From Rubrivivax sp. (lineage in GTDB: Bacteria > Pseudomonadota > Gammaproteobacteria > Burkholderiales > Burkholderiaceae_C): 55,606 nucleotides of DNA. A program made the translations under genes and the position numbers. The stretch's first letter is position 1, and every line of letters starts with the position of its first letter. Shown in pieces: positions 1 through 10,685 of this stretch. The DNA lies in NCBI GenBank assembly GCA_022842305.1, contig JALHPY010000016.1:1-55606 (forward strand), read 5' to 3'. Under the pieces are notes generated by a model that searched no databases, had not been told where the DNA came from, and saw only the letters and a program-made list of their open reading frames with translations.

Positions 1-1689
1 AGCACCTTCACCCTGGCCGGCGCCAACACCTACACCGGCATCACCACCGTGGCCGAAGGCGTGCTGCAGGTGGGCGACGACGCCACCCAGGGCAGCCTGG
101 CCAGCGCCGGCTTCAGCGTGGTCGGCACGCTGCGCAGCGCGCGCAGCGACGACATAAGCCTGGCCGCGCCGGTCAGCGGCAGCGGCGTGCTCGAACAAGC
201 CGGCAGCGGCCGCCTGACGCTGTCGGGCAGCAACAAGACCTACAGCGGCAATACCCTGGTGACGCGTGGCGAACTGGCCACCGCAGGCAACGAAGAGCTG
301 CCCGACGGCAGCGCCGTGATCGTGGCCGGCGCGGGCCGCCTGACGCTGGGCGGCGTGGAAACGCTGCGCGGCATCGATGCCGACGGCACGCTGGCGCTGA
401 GCGCCAACCTGACGGCCAGCGAAGACCTGCTGCTGCGCGGCCCGGTCATCGTACCGGGCGCTGAAGCGCTGACGCTGGACGCACGCCGCATCGCCGCGGT
501 GAGCGACGACAACCGCTGGGGCAGCAGCCTGGCGCTGAACGCACGTGAGGCGGTCAACCTGTCGGCCGGCAGTGAGGCCGGCGCGCTGCGCGACCTGGTG
601 CTGGGCACGGTGACGCTGGCCGCTGGCGGCCGCGTCGACGCCGGCACGCTGCGCCTGAGCGGCGCCACCACCGTCAACGGCGGCACGCTCGAGCTGACCG
701 TGTCGCAGACGGCCACGCCCACGGCGCCGGACGCCGACGTCGAAAGCCGGCTGGCGCTGGCGCTGCCGATCTCTCTGGCCGCCGCGGCGCTGGAGCAGGA
801 CGCGGCCGCCGGCATCACGCTGGCCACCGGGGCCGGGCTTCGCATCCGCGCCAGCGGTGGCGCCTCGGTACAGCTCACCAGCCTGGCCAACCGCTTCGAC
901 GGCAATCTGGAAATCCTCAGCGGCCCCGCCTACGGCACGGCCTGGAACCACAACCCGACCAGCGCCAGCTTCAACGGCGGCCCCACGCTCAGCTACGCGC
1001 TGCAAGGCAAGGTGACGGTGGTGGGCAGCACCATCAACGTCGGCGGCCAGGGGATCGAGTCCGACATCGTGTCCATCACCGCCGACGTGCTGGCCACTCC
1101 GGGCGACAACAGCCGCATCACGGCGCGCCTACCCTTCGACAACACGGTGGGCACGCAGCTCTCGCTGCCGGGGCTGACGCTGGAACTGAGCGACGCCTCG
1201 TTCCTGCTGCAGTCGCCCTTCGGCGCCAAGGACAACGAGATCCGCATCGACGTCGGCAGCCGCGCGCTGGGCCCGCGCGACAACGTGCCGCTGGACGCCG
1301 GCTACGTGACGGTGCTGCCGCGCGGCGGCGCCAAGGGCAGCACCTCGGTGCTGCTCACCGGCCCGCAGGTCAGCGCCACCGGCTACCGCTTCTTCTTCGA
1401 CGGCGCGGGGGTGCAGAGCGAGGTGCCGGTCTTCTACAACGGCCTGTTGCCGGTGTCGCCGCAGGTCGAGAACTCGATTTCGGCCACGGTGGCGGTCTCG
1501 GAAGGCGCGCGCAAGGAGCGCTTCGACGAGGCCGTGCGCACCGAGAACGTGGCGGTGCGGCTGCGCGCCGGCGTGATCGCCGAGGTCGGCCCGGGGCGCC
1601 CGGCCACGGTGGGCAGCGAAGGCCTGCGCGGCACGCCGTCGTGCCCACCGCGCGCCGCGGAACTTGCCTGCGAAGCCCCCAATCCATGA
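1..1689 (+). CDS. Beta-strand-repeat exoprotein, C-terminal part (5' end outside window)
   Basis: The frame is open from the first base and stops with TGA at 1687, so only the last 562 residues are visible. The text is a run of short Gly/Ser/Thr/Leu-rich strands. Two copies of the autotransporter-associated beta-strand repeat can be read: FTLAGANTYTG followed by GVLQVGD, and LTLSGSNKTYSGNTLV followed by GELATAG. This predicts a secreted beta-helix passenger. The C-terminus has no beta-barrel and does not end in an aromatic residue; it ends in a hydrophilic tail with two cysteines nine residues apart. I therefore infer a two-partner-secretion (filamentous-haemagglutinin-like) exoprotein rather than a classical autotransporter. 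The N-terminal secretion domain and the transporter would lie upstream. A caspase gene follows 31 bases downstream on the same strand. Confidence 0.75.
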   Translation, partial: STFTLAGANTYTGITTVAEGVLQVGDDATQGSLASAGFSVVGTLRSARSDDISLAAPVSGSGVLEQAGSGRLTLSGSNKTYSGNTLVTRGELATAGNEELPDGSAVIVAGAGRLTLGGVETLRGIDADGTLALSANLTASEDLLLRGPVIVPGAEALTLDARRIAAVSDDNRWGSSLALNAREAVNLSAGSEAGALRDLVLGTVTLAAGGRVDAGTLRLSGATTVNGGTLELTVSQTATPTAPDADVESRLALALPISLAAAALEQDAAAGITLATGAGLRIRASGGASVQLTSLANRFDGNLEILSGPAYGTAWNHNPTSASFNGGPTLSYALQGKVTVVGSTINVGGQGIESDIVSITADVLATPGDNSRITARLPFDNTVGTQLSLPGLTLELSDASFLLQSPFGAKDNEIRIDVGSRALGPRDNVPLDAGYVTVLPRGGAKGSTSVLLTGPQVSATGYRFFFDGAGVQSEVPVFYNGLLPVSPQVENSISATVAVSEGARKERFDEAVRTENVAVRLRAGVIAEVGPGRPATVGSEGLRGTPSCPPRAAELACEAPNP

Positions 1690-1720
1690 TCGCCAAGGCT
1701 AAAGGCCGCGCGGAGCCCGC

Positions 1721-3139
1721 ATGAAACCAGCGCAACGTCCCCCCAGCCCCGCCACCCTGCTGCGGCGCAGACGCCTGCTGCAGGGCAGCGGTGCCTGGAT
1801 CGGCCTGACCGCCCTGGCCGGCGGCGCCCGCGCCCAGGCCCCGGCCGCCGCCGACGGCCCCGAGGGCCCCGAGCCGCCGCGCCTGGCGCTGCTGATCGGC
1901 AACCGCGACTACCCCGAGGGCGAAGACCTGCCGCCCATCCACAAGAACGTACGCGACCTGCGCGCAGCGCTCGAGCGGCGTGGCTTCAGCGTCAACGACG
2001 GCCTGGACCTCGACCTGGCGCAGGCGCGCGCGGCCATGCTGGCCTTCGGCGAAAAGGTGCGCGCCGCCCCGCCCGACGCCACCGTGCTGTTCTACTTTTC
2101 GGGCCACGGCGCGCAGGTGGATGCCGAGAACCTGCTGGTGTCGGCGCGCACCAGCCCCAAGGCGCGGCCCGACAACCTGGCGCGCGCCAGCCTGATGCTC
2201 ACCACCGGCGTGGTGGGCCAGCTGCCGCTGCGTCCGCAAGGCCTGACCATCGCCATCGTCGACGCCTGCCGCACCTCGCTGCGCGATGTGTCGCGCGGCG
2301 ACGGTCTCAACCAGGTCGAGGCGCCCCCGGGCTGCCTGATTGCCTTTGCCACCGGCGCCGGCAAGCCGGCCATCGCACCGGCCGACGACACGCGCAACAC
2401 CTTCTACACGGCATCGCTGGTCAAGCTGCTCGAGTCCTCGTCGGGCGAGATCACCTTCTCGGACCTGTTCCGCCTGGTCAAGTTCGACGTCCAGGAAACC
2501 ATGCTCAACCACCCGGTGCCGCTGCTGCGCCAGTTTGCGCAGTTCCCGTTCATCGCCGAGAACACCAGGATCCAGCGCCGGCTGGCGCCGCGCATCGCCG
2601 CCACGGCCGCCGCCGCGCCGCCGCCGCCGCGCTTCGACGACGGGCGCGAGGAACAGGACTTCAGCCGCCTGCAGTCGGCCATCTGGCCCCCTGAGGTAGC
2701 CCGGCTGGCCGCCGAGTACCTGCAGGCCCACCCCAAGAGCCGCCTGGCCGGCAGCGCCCAGGTGGCGCGCGAGGGCGCGGCCGAGGCAGCGCAGATCCTG
2801 CGCCGCAACGACGTACGCCTGTTCCACAGCGCCTTCCAACTGCCGGCCGAAACGCCGCAGGAGATGAGCGCCGACCTGGCGAAGGCCGCGCGCGGCGACA
2901 AGGATGCGGCGGCACGGCTGGGCCGGCAGTACCGGCGCAGGCAGGCCGATGGCGGCGACCGCGGCCGCTACGAGGGCTGGCTGCAATACGCCGCCGCCCT
3001 AGGCAACGGCATCGCCAGCTACGAGCTGGCCCTGCACTACCGCCGCTTTGACCAGCCCCTGCTGGCGGCGCAGTTCGAATCGCGCGCGCGCGACCTGGGC
3101 TACACGCCGCCGCCGTCGCTGGACAACACGCGCAAGTAG
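1721..3139 (+). CDS. Tat-exported caspase-family (peptidase C14) protein
   Basis: The protein has 472 residues. The N-terminus carries a twin-arginine signal (RRRRLLQGSG, then a hydrophobic stretch ending GGARAQA around residue 39), so export by Tat to the periplasm is predicted. The caspase p20-like domain follows: LALLIGNRDYP near residue 55, the catalytic histidine in FYFSGHGAQ (His129) and the catalytic cysteine in IVDACRTS (Cys183). The last 100 residues contain alanine-rich helical text with AARLGRQY and YAAALGNGIASYELALHY, which resembles Sel1/TPR repeats and could bind partners. GAG five bases before the ATG at 1721 supports the start. Caspase-fold hydrolases of bacteria usually cleave after Arg/Lys or Asp; the preference here cannot be read. 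The gene sits directly behind the surface exoprotein and is probably cotranscribed with it. Confidence 0.85.
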   Translation: MKPAQRPPSPATLLRRRRLLQGSGAWIGLTALAGGARAQAPAAADGPEGPEPPRLALLIGNRDYPEGEDLPPIHKNVRDLRAALERRGFSVNDGLDLDLAQARAAMLAFGEKVRAAPPDATVLFYFSGHGAQVDAENLLVSARTSPKARPDNLARASLMLTTGVVGQLPLRPQGLTIAIVDACRTSLRDVSRGDGLNQVEAPPGCLIAFATGAGKPAIAPADDTRNTFYTASLVKLLESSSGEITFSDLFRLVKFDVQETMLNHPVPLLRQFAQFPFIAENTRIQRRLAPRIAATAAAAPPPPRFDDGREEQDFSRLQSAIWPPEVARLAAEYLQAHPKSRLAGSAQVAREGAAEAAQILRRNDVRLFHSAFQLPAETPQEMSADLAKAARGDKDAAARLGRQYRRRQADGGDRGRYEGWLQYAAALGNGIASYELALHYRRFDQPLLAAQFESRARDLGYTPPPSLDNTRK

Positions 3140-3155
3140 GCGCGGCCGCGGGCGC

Positions 3156-3518
3156 TCAGGTGCGCTGGCCGTCGGGCAGCGCCACGCGGCCGGCGGCCAG
3201 GAAGCCGTCGACGAAGTGGCGCGTGGCCTCGGCCGTACCGGGCTGTTCGATCAAGGACCGCAAGGCCGCCGACGGGCGCCAGGCCAGGTTGCGCAGCACG
3301 TACTGCGCGTTGTATTCGTCAAGCCCGCGCTGGTACTCGTGCATCTCGTACAGCACCCACACGGTGCAGGCAGCGAACAGCGCGAAGCCGGTGTCGGGAT
3401 CGATCAGGCGCACGACCATCAGGGCAAAGCCCAGCAACACCAGCAGGGGCGCAAAGCCGGCCGCCACTGCGGCGCGCTGGGCATTGGGCGGCGCGTAGTC
3501 GGGAAGCGCGATCAGCAT
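3156..3518 (-). CDS. Small membrane protein of unknown function
   Basis: The protein has 120 residues. The ATG at 3518 is preferred because AGGAGT lies seven bases upstream; the frame is open further upstream but has no comparable site. Two hydrophobic segments are visible, about residues 17-39 (VAAGFAPLLVLLGFALMVV) and 42-58 (TGFALFAACTVWVLYEM). A charged C-terminal half follows (YQRGLDEYNAQYVLRNLAW), probably cytoplasmic. I do not recognise the family. It lies 108 bases downstream of the kinase gene on the same strand and may be the last gene of that operon. It converges on the caspase gene with a 16-base gap. Confidence 0.55.
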   Translation of the reverse strand: MLIALPDYAPPNAQRAAVAAGFAPLLVLLGFALMVVRLIDPDTGFALFAACTVWVLYEMHEYQRGLDEYNAQYVLRNLAWRPSAALRSLIEQPGTAEATRHFVDGFLAAGRVALPDGQRT

Positions 3519-3626
3519 GTCGATCACTCCTGACGCTTGCCCGAAGGTATAACCCGCCGCGCCCCGCCGCAACACCTGAAATGCAGGTGCATGCGCCCTG
3601 CTGTTCGCGCTCAAGGCGCGAGCGGT

Positions 3627-5072
<1,446 letters not shown>

Positions 5073-5086
5073 CGCGCGTCAGCCGA

Positions 5087-5959
5087 TCAGTTCTCGAGCA
5101 TCTTCATGGCCTGAGTCACGCTGGTGCGCATGCGCGTGAACGAATCGGCCAGCACGCCGATCTCGTCGCGCTTGCCGATGCTGAACTCGGGCGCATCCAG
5201 GTCGCCCTGGCTGACGCGGTCGGCCAGCGCCGAGAGCTGCATCACCGGCCGCACCACCACCAGCCAGATCATCAGGTTGAGCACCAGGCCCACCACCACG
5301 AACACGCCCACCAGTGACGCGATGAAGTAGCTGAAGGCCTGATCGGCATGCTTCATGGGTATCGCCATGGGCACCGACACCACCTGCGCCCCGACCACTT
5401 CATTGAGCTGCCAGCCGAAGCCGTTGGCCGGCCCGTACTTGGCCACCAGCGTCTGGGGCGCGGCCTCGACCGAGCTGTGGCACTGCAGGCAGGCCGGGTT
5501 GGTGATGCGCAGCGGCCGCGCCACGTACAGCGATTGCCCGGTGGGTGTGTCGCGCTGGCCGACGAACTCTTTCAGCTCCGCGTCGGAGCGGAAGGCGTTG
5601 ACGATGTCCACCTCCCAGCCCACGGCACGGTCGCGCGGATTGGTGGGGTTGAGCGTGGCTTCCTTGTAGGTAAATTCGGGGTACTTGGTGCGCAGCGTGC
5701 CCAGCACCTCGGTGGCCGAATAACTGGGCACCGACTGGGGCAGGAACTCGGTCTTGAGCTGCTCGGCCAGCAGCTTGGTGATCTGGCTGGACGTGTAGGC
5801 GCGCACCGCCAGCGCCTGCTCCATCAGCAGCCGCGCGCCGCCCAGCACCTCGTCCTGCGCCTGCTGGCGCAGCATGTCGCGGCTGATCCAGCCACTGACG
5901 CCGATGCCCAGCGCCATCACGAGCACGAAGATGATGTTGAACTTGACCAGCAGCTTCAT
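5087..5959 (-). CDS. Heme-binding periplasmic sensor with HAMP domain (DUF3365/Tll0287-like)
   Basis: The ATG at 5959 gives 290 residues; the frame is open upstream, but that text is low-complexity and antisense to other genes. The layout is typical of a sensor. A first membrane helix at about 7-26 is followed by a periplasmic domain of about 180 residues. That domain contains a single c-type heme motif CLQCH (157-161), and the pattern fits the Tll0287-like family. A second membrane helix lies at about 211-236, and a HAMP domain at about 237-290 (VVRPVMQLSALADRVSQGDL, then DEIGVLADSFTRMRTSV). The protein ends right after HAMP with no kinase, cyclase or chemotaxis output domain. The next gene, 14 bases on, is a cytoplasmic Ser/Thr kinase, which is the obvious candidate partner. 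A role in redox, oxygen or ligand sensing through heme is inference. Confidence 0.85.
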   Translation of the reverse strand: MKLLVKFNIIFVLVMALGIGVSGWISRDMLRQQAQDEVLGGARLLMEQALAVRAYTSSQITKLLAEQLKTEFLPQSVPSYSATEVLGTLRTKYPEFTYKEATLNPTNPRDRAVGWEVDIVNAFRSDAELKEFVGQRDTPTGQSLYVARPLRITNPACLQCHSSVEAAPQTLVAKYGPANGFGWQLNEVVGAQVVSVPMAIPMKHADQAFSYFIASLVGVFVVVGLVLNLMIWLVVVRPVMQLSALADRVSQGDLDAPEFSIGKRDEIGVLADSFTRMRTSVTQAMKMLEN

Positions 5960-6106
5960 CTGGGGGCGCTCCACGTCGGACGCACACCGTGCGCGGCGGG
6001 GCGCCGCCCGGCGGCGGGCCCGGATGCAAACATGGTAGCTTGCGAAGGCCCTGCCGCGCCATCGGCAAGAATCCAACTCCCTCGACCGTGGGATACCGCC
6101 TTCCAG

Positions 6107-7033
6107 ATGACCCCCCGCGATGCATTCCAAGGCCTGAGCGTGCTGGAGCGCGGCTGGCTCTCGTCCAACAACGTGCTGCTGCGCGGCAGCGAAGGCCAGG
6201 CCGCCTTGCTGGTGGACAGCAGCCACGTGGCGCACGCGGCGCAGACCGTGGCCCTGCTGCGCCACACGCTGGCCGGCGCGACGCTGGGGCGCGTGGTCAA
6301 CACCCACCTGCACTCTGACCACTGCGGCGGCAACGCGGCGCTGCAGCGCGCCTTTGGCTGCGCCATCACCATCCCGCCCGGGCAGTGGCAGGCAGCGCTG
6401 GACTGGGACGAGCAGGCCCTGGGCTACGCCCCCGCCGGCCACGACTGCGAGCGCTTCACGCCCGATGCGCGCCTGGCGCCGGGCAGCAGCTTCGAGGTCG
6501 GCGGCCGGCGCTGGCAGGCGCTGGCGGCGCCGGGGCACGACCCGCATTCCATCGTGCTGTTCGATGCCCACCACGGCGTGCTGATCAGCGCCGATGCGCT
6601 GTGGGAGAACGGCTTCGGCGTGGTCTTCCCCGAACTGGATGGCGAGGCCGGCTTCGACGACGTGGCCCGCACCTTCGACCTGATCGAATCGCTGGATGCG
6701 CGCTGGGTCATCCCCGGCCACGGCGCGCCCTTCAGCAGCGTGGCCGGCGCCCTGCAGCGCGCGCGCCGGCGCCTGGCCAGCTTCGTGGTCGAGCCGGCGC
6801 GCCACCACCGCCACGCCGCCAAGGTGATGATCAAGTACCGCCTGCTCGAGGCGCAGAGCTGCAGCTGGCCCGAACTGCTGGCCTGGTTTGGCGCCTCTGC
6901 GCTGATCGGCGACATCTGGCAGCGCATGGGCCGCCCCGAAGGCAACCTGGCGGCCTTTGCCGAAGGCCTGGTCAAGGAACTGGCGGCCATCGGCGCGCTG
7001 CAGCTGCGTGGCGGCCGCGTGCACAACGCCTGA
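6107..7033 (+). CDS. Metallo-beta-lactamase-fold hydrolase
   Basis: The ATG at 6107 gives 308 residues; an in-frame ATG at 6032 is possible but adds unconserved-looking text. The metal-binding signature THLHSDHCGGN supplies His67, His69, Asp71 and His72. Further likely ligands are His144 (APGHDPHS), Asp163 (LISADALWENGF) and the histidine of IPGHGAPF near 208. The C-terminal 80 residues look like a helical winged-helix tail (KVMIKYRLLEAQSCSWPELL), as in glyoxalase II-like hydrolases of the multi-species MBL type. Only seven bases separate it from eutB, so it is likely cotranscribed with the ethanolamine lyase. The substrate cannot be told; thioester or lactone hydrolysis is possible. Confidence 0.85.
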   Translation: MTPRDAFQGLSVLERGWLSSNNVLLRGSEGQAALLVDSSHVAHAAQTVALLRHTLAGATLGRVVNTHLHSDHCGGNAALQRAFGCAITIPPGQWQAALDWDEQALGYAPAGHDCERFTPDARLAPGSSFEVGGRRWQALAAPGHDPHSIVLFDAHHGVLISADALWENGFGVVFPELDGEAGFDDVARTFDLIESLDARWVIPGHGAPFSSVAGALQRARRRLASFVVEPARHHRHAAKVMIKYRLLEAQSCSWPELLAWFGASALIGDIWQRMGRPEGNLAAFAEGLVKELAAIGALQLRGGRVHNA

Positions 7034-7040
7034 GGCCACC

Positions 7041-8435
7041 ATGGGCCACCACGCCACCCTGGGCGGCGAGCGCTTCCACTTCGCCGACCTGCGCGAGCTG
7101 ATGGCCAAGGCCACGCCGGCGCGATCGGGCGACCAGCTGGCCGGCCTGGCCGCCAACAGCGCGCGCGAACGCGTGGCCGCGCGCCTGGCCCTGGCTGACC
7201 TGCCGCTGCGTACCTTTTTGCAGCAGGCCCTGGTGCCGTATGAGGACGACGCCGTCACGCGGCTGATCATCGACAGCCACGACGCCGCCGCCTTCGCGCC
7301 GGTGGCGCACCTCACGGTGGGTGCCTTCCGCGACTGGCTGCTGGCCGACGCCACCACGCCGGCCGTGCTGGCGGCGCTGGCCCCCGGCATCACACCCGAG
7401 ATGGCAGCTGCGGTGAGCAAGCTCATGCGCAACCAGGACCTCATGGCCGTGGCGCGCCGCTGCCAGGTGGTGACGCGCTTTCGAGGCACGCTGGGCCTGC
7501 CCGGGCGGCTGGCGGTGCGGCTGCAGCCCAACCACCCGTCCGACAGCCCGGCCGGCATCCTGGCCAGCGTGCTGGACGGCCTGATGTACGGCGCCGGCGA
7601 CGCGCTCATCGGCATCAACCCCGCAGCCGACAGCCTGCCCGCGCTGGTGCAGCTGTTGCAATTGCTGGACGAGCTGATCCAGCGCCACCGCATCCCCACC
7701 CAAGCCTGCGTGCTGACGCACGTGACCAACACGCTGCAGGCCATGGAACGCGGCGCGCCGGTGGACCTGGTGTTCCAGTCCATCGCCGGCACCGAGGCTG
7801 CCAACCGCGGTTTCGGCATCAGCTTGGCGTTGCTGGACGAGGCGCATGCCGCAGCCCAGTCACTGCAACGCGGCACGCTGGGCGACAACTGCATGTACTT
7901 CGAGACCGGCCAGGGCAGCGCGCTGTCGGCCGGCGCCCACCACGGCGTGGACCAGCAGACGCTGGAGGCGCGCGCCTACGCCGTGGCGCGGCGCTACCGG
8001 CCGCTGCTGGTGAACACCGTGGTCGGCTTCATCGGGCCGGAGTACCTGTACGACGGCAAGCAGATCCTTCGCGCCGGGCTGGAAGACCATTTCTGCGGCA
8101 AGCTGCTGGGCCTGCCCATGGGCTGCGACATCTGCTACACCAACCATGCCGAGGCCGACCAGGACGACATGGACAACCTGCTGGTGCTGCTGGCCGCCAG
8201 CGGCGTGAACTTCGTGATGGGCGTTCCCGGCGCCGACGACGTGATGCTCAACTACCAGAGCACCTCTTTCCACGACGCGCTGTTCGTGCGCCGCCTGCTG
8301 GGCCTGCAGCGCGCGCCCGAGTTCGAGGCGTGGCTGCAGGGCATGGGCATCACCGACGCCGCCGGCCAGTTGCGGGCCGCCGACGCCGCACCTGCGCTGG
8401 CCGGCAGCATCGCGCAACTGCTGCCGGGGCCATGA
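7041..8435 (+). CDS. eutB: Ethanolamine ammonia-lyase, large subunit
   Basis: The protein has 464 residues, the usual EutB length, from ATG 7041. Together with EutC it converts ethanolamine to acetaldehyde and ammonia using adenosylcobalamin. Text typical of the family includes LRELMAKATPARSGDQLAG at the N-terminus, RFRGTLGLPGRLAVRLQPNH, DLVFQSIAGTEAANRGFG, MYFETGQGSALSAGAHHG, PMGCDICYTNHAEADQDDMD and MGVPGADDVMLNYQSTSFHD. The TIM-barrel core appears complete and unbroken. The stop codon overlaps the eutC start by four bases, so coupled translation is expected. No cobalamin reactivase (eutA) or microcompartment shell gene is in the window, which points to a minimal cytoplasmic route. Confidence 0.97.
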   Translation: MGHHATLGGERFHFADLRELMAKATPARSGDQLAGLAANSARERVAARLALADLPLRTFLQQALVPYEDDAVTRLIIDSHDAAAFAPVAHLTVGAFRDWLLADATTPAVLAALAPGITPEMAAAVSKLMRNQDLMAVARRCQVVTRFRGTLGLPGRLAVRLQPNHPSDSPAGILASVLDGLMYGAGDALIGINPAADSLPALVQLLQLLDELIQRHRIPTQACVLTHVTNTLQAMERGAPVDLVFQSIAGTEAANRGFGISLALLDEAHAAAQSLQRGTLGDNCMYFETGQGSALSAGAHHGVDQQTLEARAYAVARRYRPLLVNTVVGFIGPEYLYDGKQILRAGLEDHFCGKLLGLPMGCDICYTNHAEADQDDMDNLLVLLAASGVNFVMGVPGADDVMLNYQSTSFHDALFVRRLLGLQRAPEFEAWLQGMGITDAAGQLRAADAAPALAGSIAQLLPGP

Positions 8436-9214
8436 CCGTGGTTTCCGTGAGCACCCTGCCCGACACCCCGCCCCCGGCCGACCCCTGGGCCGATCTGCGC
8501 CGCCACACGCCGGCCCGCATCGCCCTGGGCCGCAGCGGCGCCGGCATGCCCACGGCCGAGGTGCTGCGGCTAAGCGCCGCGCATGCCCAGGCGCGCGATG
8601 CCGTGCACGTGGCGCTGGACACCCAGGCCTTGGAGGCAGCCCTGCAAGCCCAGGGCCTGCGCACGCTGCAGGTGGCCAGCCGCGCCGCCAGCCGCGACGA
8701 ATACCTGCGCCGCCCCGACTTGGGCCGCCGCCTTGCAGAGGCCGACGCGCAGCGGCTCGAGGCCCTGGCGGCGGCACCTGCGGACCTGGTGGTGGTGCTG
8801 GCCGACGGCCTGTCGGCGCTGGCCGCGCAGCGCCATGGCCTGCCCGTGATCGGGGCCCTGCGCCAGGCCTTGGGCGACGGGCTGCGCTGGGCGCCAGTGG
8901 TGCTGGCCACGCAGGCGCGGGTGGCGCTGGCCGACGAGATCGGCGCGCTGCTGGGTGCGCGCATCGCGCTCATCCTGCTGGGCGAGCGGCCCGGCCTCAG
9001 TTCCCCCGACAGCCTGGGCGCCTACCTCACCTGGGCCCCGGCGCCGGGCCGGATGGACGCCGAGCGCAACTGCGTCAGCAACATCCGCCCCGAAGGTCTG
9101 GCGCCGCTGCTGGCGGCGCGGCGCATCGCCTGGCTGCTGCAGCAGGCGTTGCGGCGGCGGCAGAGCGGCATCGCGCTCAAGGACGAGAGCGACACCGATC
9201 TGCTGGGGGCCTGA
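8432..9214 (+). CDS. eutC: Ethanolamine ammonia-lyase, small subunit
   Basis: The protein has 260 residues from ATG 8432, which overlaps the eutB stop as ATGA. Family text includes [20 protein letters not shown] near the N-terminus, [39 protein letters not shown] and [20 protein letters not shown], and the C-terminal [13 protein letters not shown]. The Rossmann-like part of EutC binds the lower part of adenosylcobalamin at the interface with EutB. The gene ends 23 bases before the convergent sdaA gene, and no clear terminator is visible in that gap. Confidence 0.96.
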   Translation: MTVVSVSTLPDTPPPADPWADLRRHTPARIALGRSGAGMPTAEVLRLSAAHAQARDAVHVALDTQALEAALQAQGLRTLQVASRAASRDEYLRRPDLGRRLAEADAQRLEALAAAPADLVVVLADGLSALAAQRHGLPVIGALRQALGDGLRWAPVVLATQARVALADEIGALLGARIALILLGERPGLSSPDSLGAYLTWAPAPGRMDAERNCVSNIRPEGLAPLLAARRIAWLLQQALRRRQSGIALKDESDTDLLGA

Positions 9215-9237
9215 GGCACCCGAACCAAGCACCCGCC

Positions 9238-10617
9238 TCAGCAGTCGGCAAAGGCCACGGCCAGTCCGCCGCGCGAGGTTTCCTTGTACTTGTCGAGCAT
9301 GTCGCGGCCGGTGTCGCGCAGCGTGCGGATGGCCTGGTCCAGCGAAATGGCGTGCGCACCGTCACCGCGCAGCGCCAGTTGCGCGGCGTTGATGGCCTTG
9401 ATCGCGGCCATGGCGTTGCGTTCGATGCAGGGCACCTGCACCAGGCCGCCCACGGGATCACAGGTCAGGCCCAGGTTGTGTTCCAGACCGATCTCGGCGG
9501 CGTTTTCCACTTGCTCGGGCGTGCCGCCCAGCACCTCGGTCAGGCCGGCGGCGGCCATGGCGCAGGCCGAGCCCACCTCACCTTGGCAGCCGACCTCGGC
9601 GCCGGAGATCGAGGCGTTCTTCTTGAACAGCGTGCCCACCGCGGCCGCGGCCAGCAGAAAGTCGACCACGTCGGCCTGGCTGGCGCCGGACTGGAAGCGC
9701 ATGTAGTAGTGCAGCACCGCCGGGATGATGCCGGCCGCGCCGTTGGTGGGCGCGGTGACGACGCGGCCGCCGCCGGCGTTTTCTTCGTTCACTGCCAGCG
9801 CGAACAGGTTGACCCAGTCGAGCGCGGCAAAGGTGTCGCTGATCAGGTTGGAGCGCTGGCCGCGGCCCTGCAGGGATCGGTGCAGCGCGGCGGCACGGCG
9901 GCGCACGTTCAGGCCGCCGGGCAGCACGCCTTCCTGCGCCAGCCCGCGCGCCACGCAGTCGCACATGGCCTGCCAGATCTGCTGCAGCGCGGCGCGCGTC
10001 TGGGCTTCGGTGCGCCAGGCGCCTTCATTCGCCAGCATCAGCTGGCTGATGCGCAGGCCCTGGCTGCGGCACAGCGCCAGCAGTTCGGCGCCGCTGTCGA
10101 AGCCGTAAGGCAGCGGCCGCTCGACCAGGCCACTGGCACCGGCACGGGCCTGCGCCTCGTCGACGACGAAGCCGCCGCCGACCGAGTAGTAGGTGTTCTC
10201 GGCCACCGGCCCGGCAGCACCATGCGCAGCGATGCGCAGCGCGTTGGGGTGGTAGGGCAGCGTCAGCGGCAGCAGGCGCAGGTCGCGATCCCAGACAAAG
10301 GGCACGGCGTGCTGGCCGGCGAGCATCAGACTCTGCTGGGCCTGCAGCCGCGCGATGGCCGGGGCGATGTGGTCGGGGTCGATGCGGTCGGGGCGTTCGC
10401 CCATCAGACCCATCAGCACCGCGCGGTCGGTGCCATGGCCGATGCCGGTGGCGGCCAGCGAGCCGTACAGGCGCACCTCGATGCGCTGCACCGTTGCCAG
10501 TTGCCCGCCGGCCTGCAGACCCGAGACGAAGTCGAACGCCGCGCGCATGGGGCCGACGGTGTGCGAGCTGGACGGGCCGACGCCGATCTTGAAGAGGTCT
10601 AGGGCGCTGATGGACAT
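9238..10617 (-). CDS. sdaA: L-serine dehydratase (iron-sulfur type)
   Basis: The protein has 459 residues and deaminates L-serine to pyruvate and ammonia. It is the single-chain, iron-sulfur form with the beta domain first and the alpha domain second. The N-terminus [19 protein letters not shown] is the family signature. The alpha domain has [33 protein letters not shown] and [16 protein letters not shown], which contain the cysteines expected to hold the 4Fe-4S cluster. The start is ATG 10617. The gene is convergent with eutC. Both lyases release ammonia from amino compounds, but a shared regulator is not visible. Two short dyads lie 69-118 bases upstream of the start. Confidence 0.97.
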   Translation of the reverse strand: MSISALDLFKIGVGPSSSHTVGPMRAAFDFVSGLQAGGQLATVQRIEVRLYGSLAATGIGHGTDRAVLMGLMGERPDRIDPDHIAPAIARLQAQQSLMLAGQHAVPFVWDRDLRLLPLTLPYHPNALRIAAHGAAGPVAENTYYSVGGGFVVDEAQARAGASGLVERPLPYGFDSGAELLALCRSQGLRISQLMLANEGAWRTEAQTRAALQQIWQAMCDCVARGLAQEGVLPGGLNVRRRAAALHRSLQGRGQRSNLISDTFAALDWVNLFALAVNEENAGGGRVVTAPTNGAAGIIPAVLHYYMRFQSGASQADVVDFLLAAAAVGTLFKKNASISGAEVGCQGEVGSACAMAAAGLTEVLGGTPEQVENAAEIGLEHNLGLTCDPVGGLVQVPCIERNAMAAIKAINAAQLALRGDGAHAISLDQAIRTLRDTGRDMLDKYKETSRGGLAVAFADC

Positions 10618-10685
10618 GGGGGACGCTTGGATCTGGCCGCGCTGGCGGCATCAACAGGGCCCGATCATGCGGGTGGGATGCGTGC

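Noticed and set aside
5960..7894. Upstream extension of the heme-HAMP gene on the minus strand
   Set aside because: The extension is antisense to the MBL and eutB genes; the membrane helix right after ATG 5959 marks the true start.
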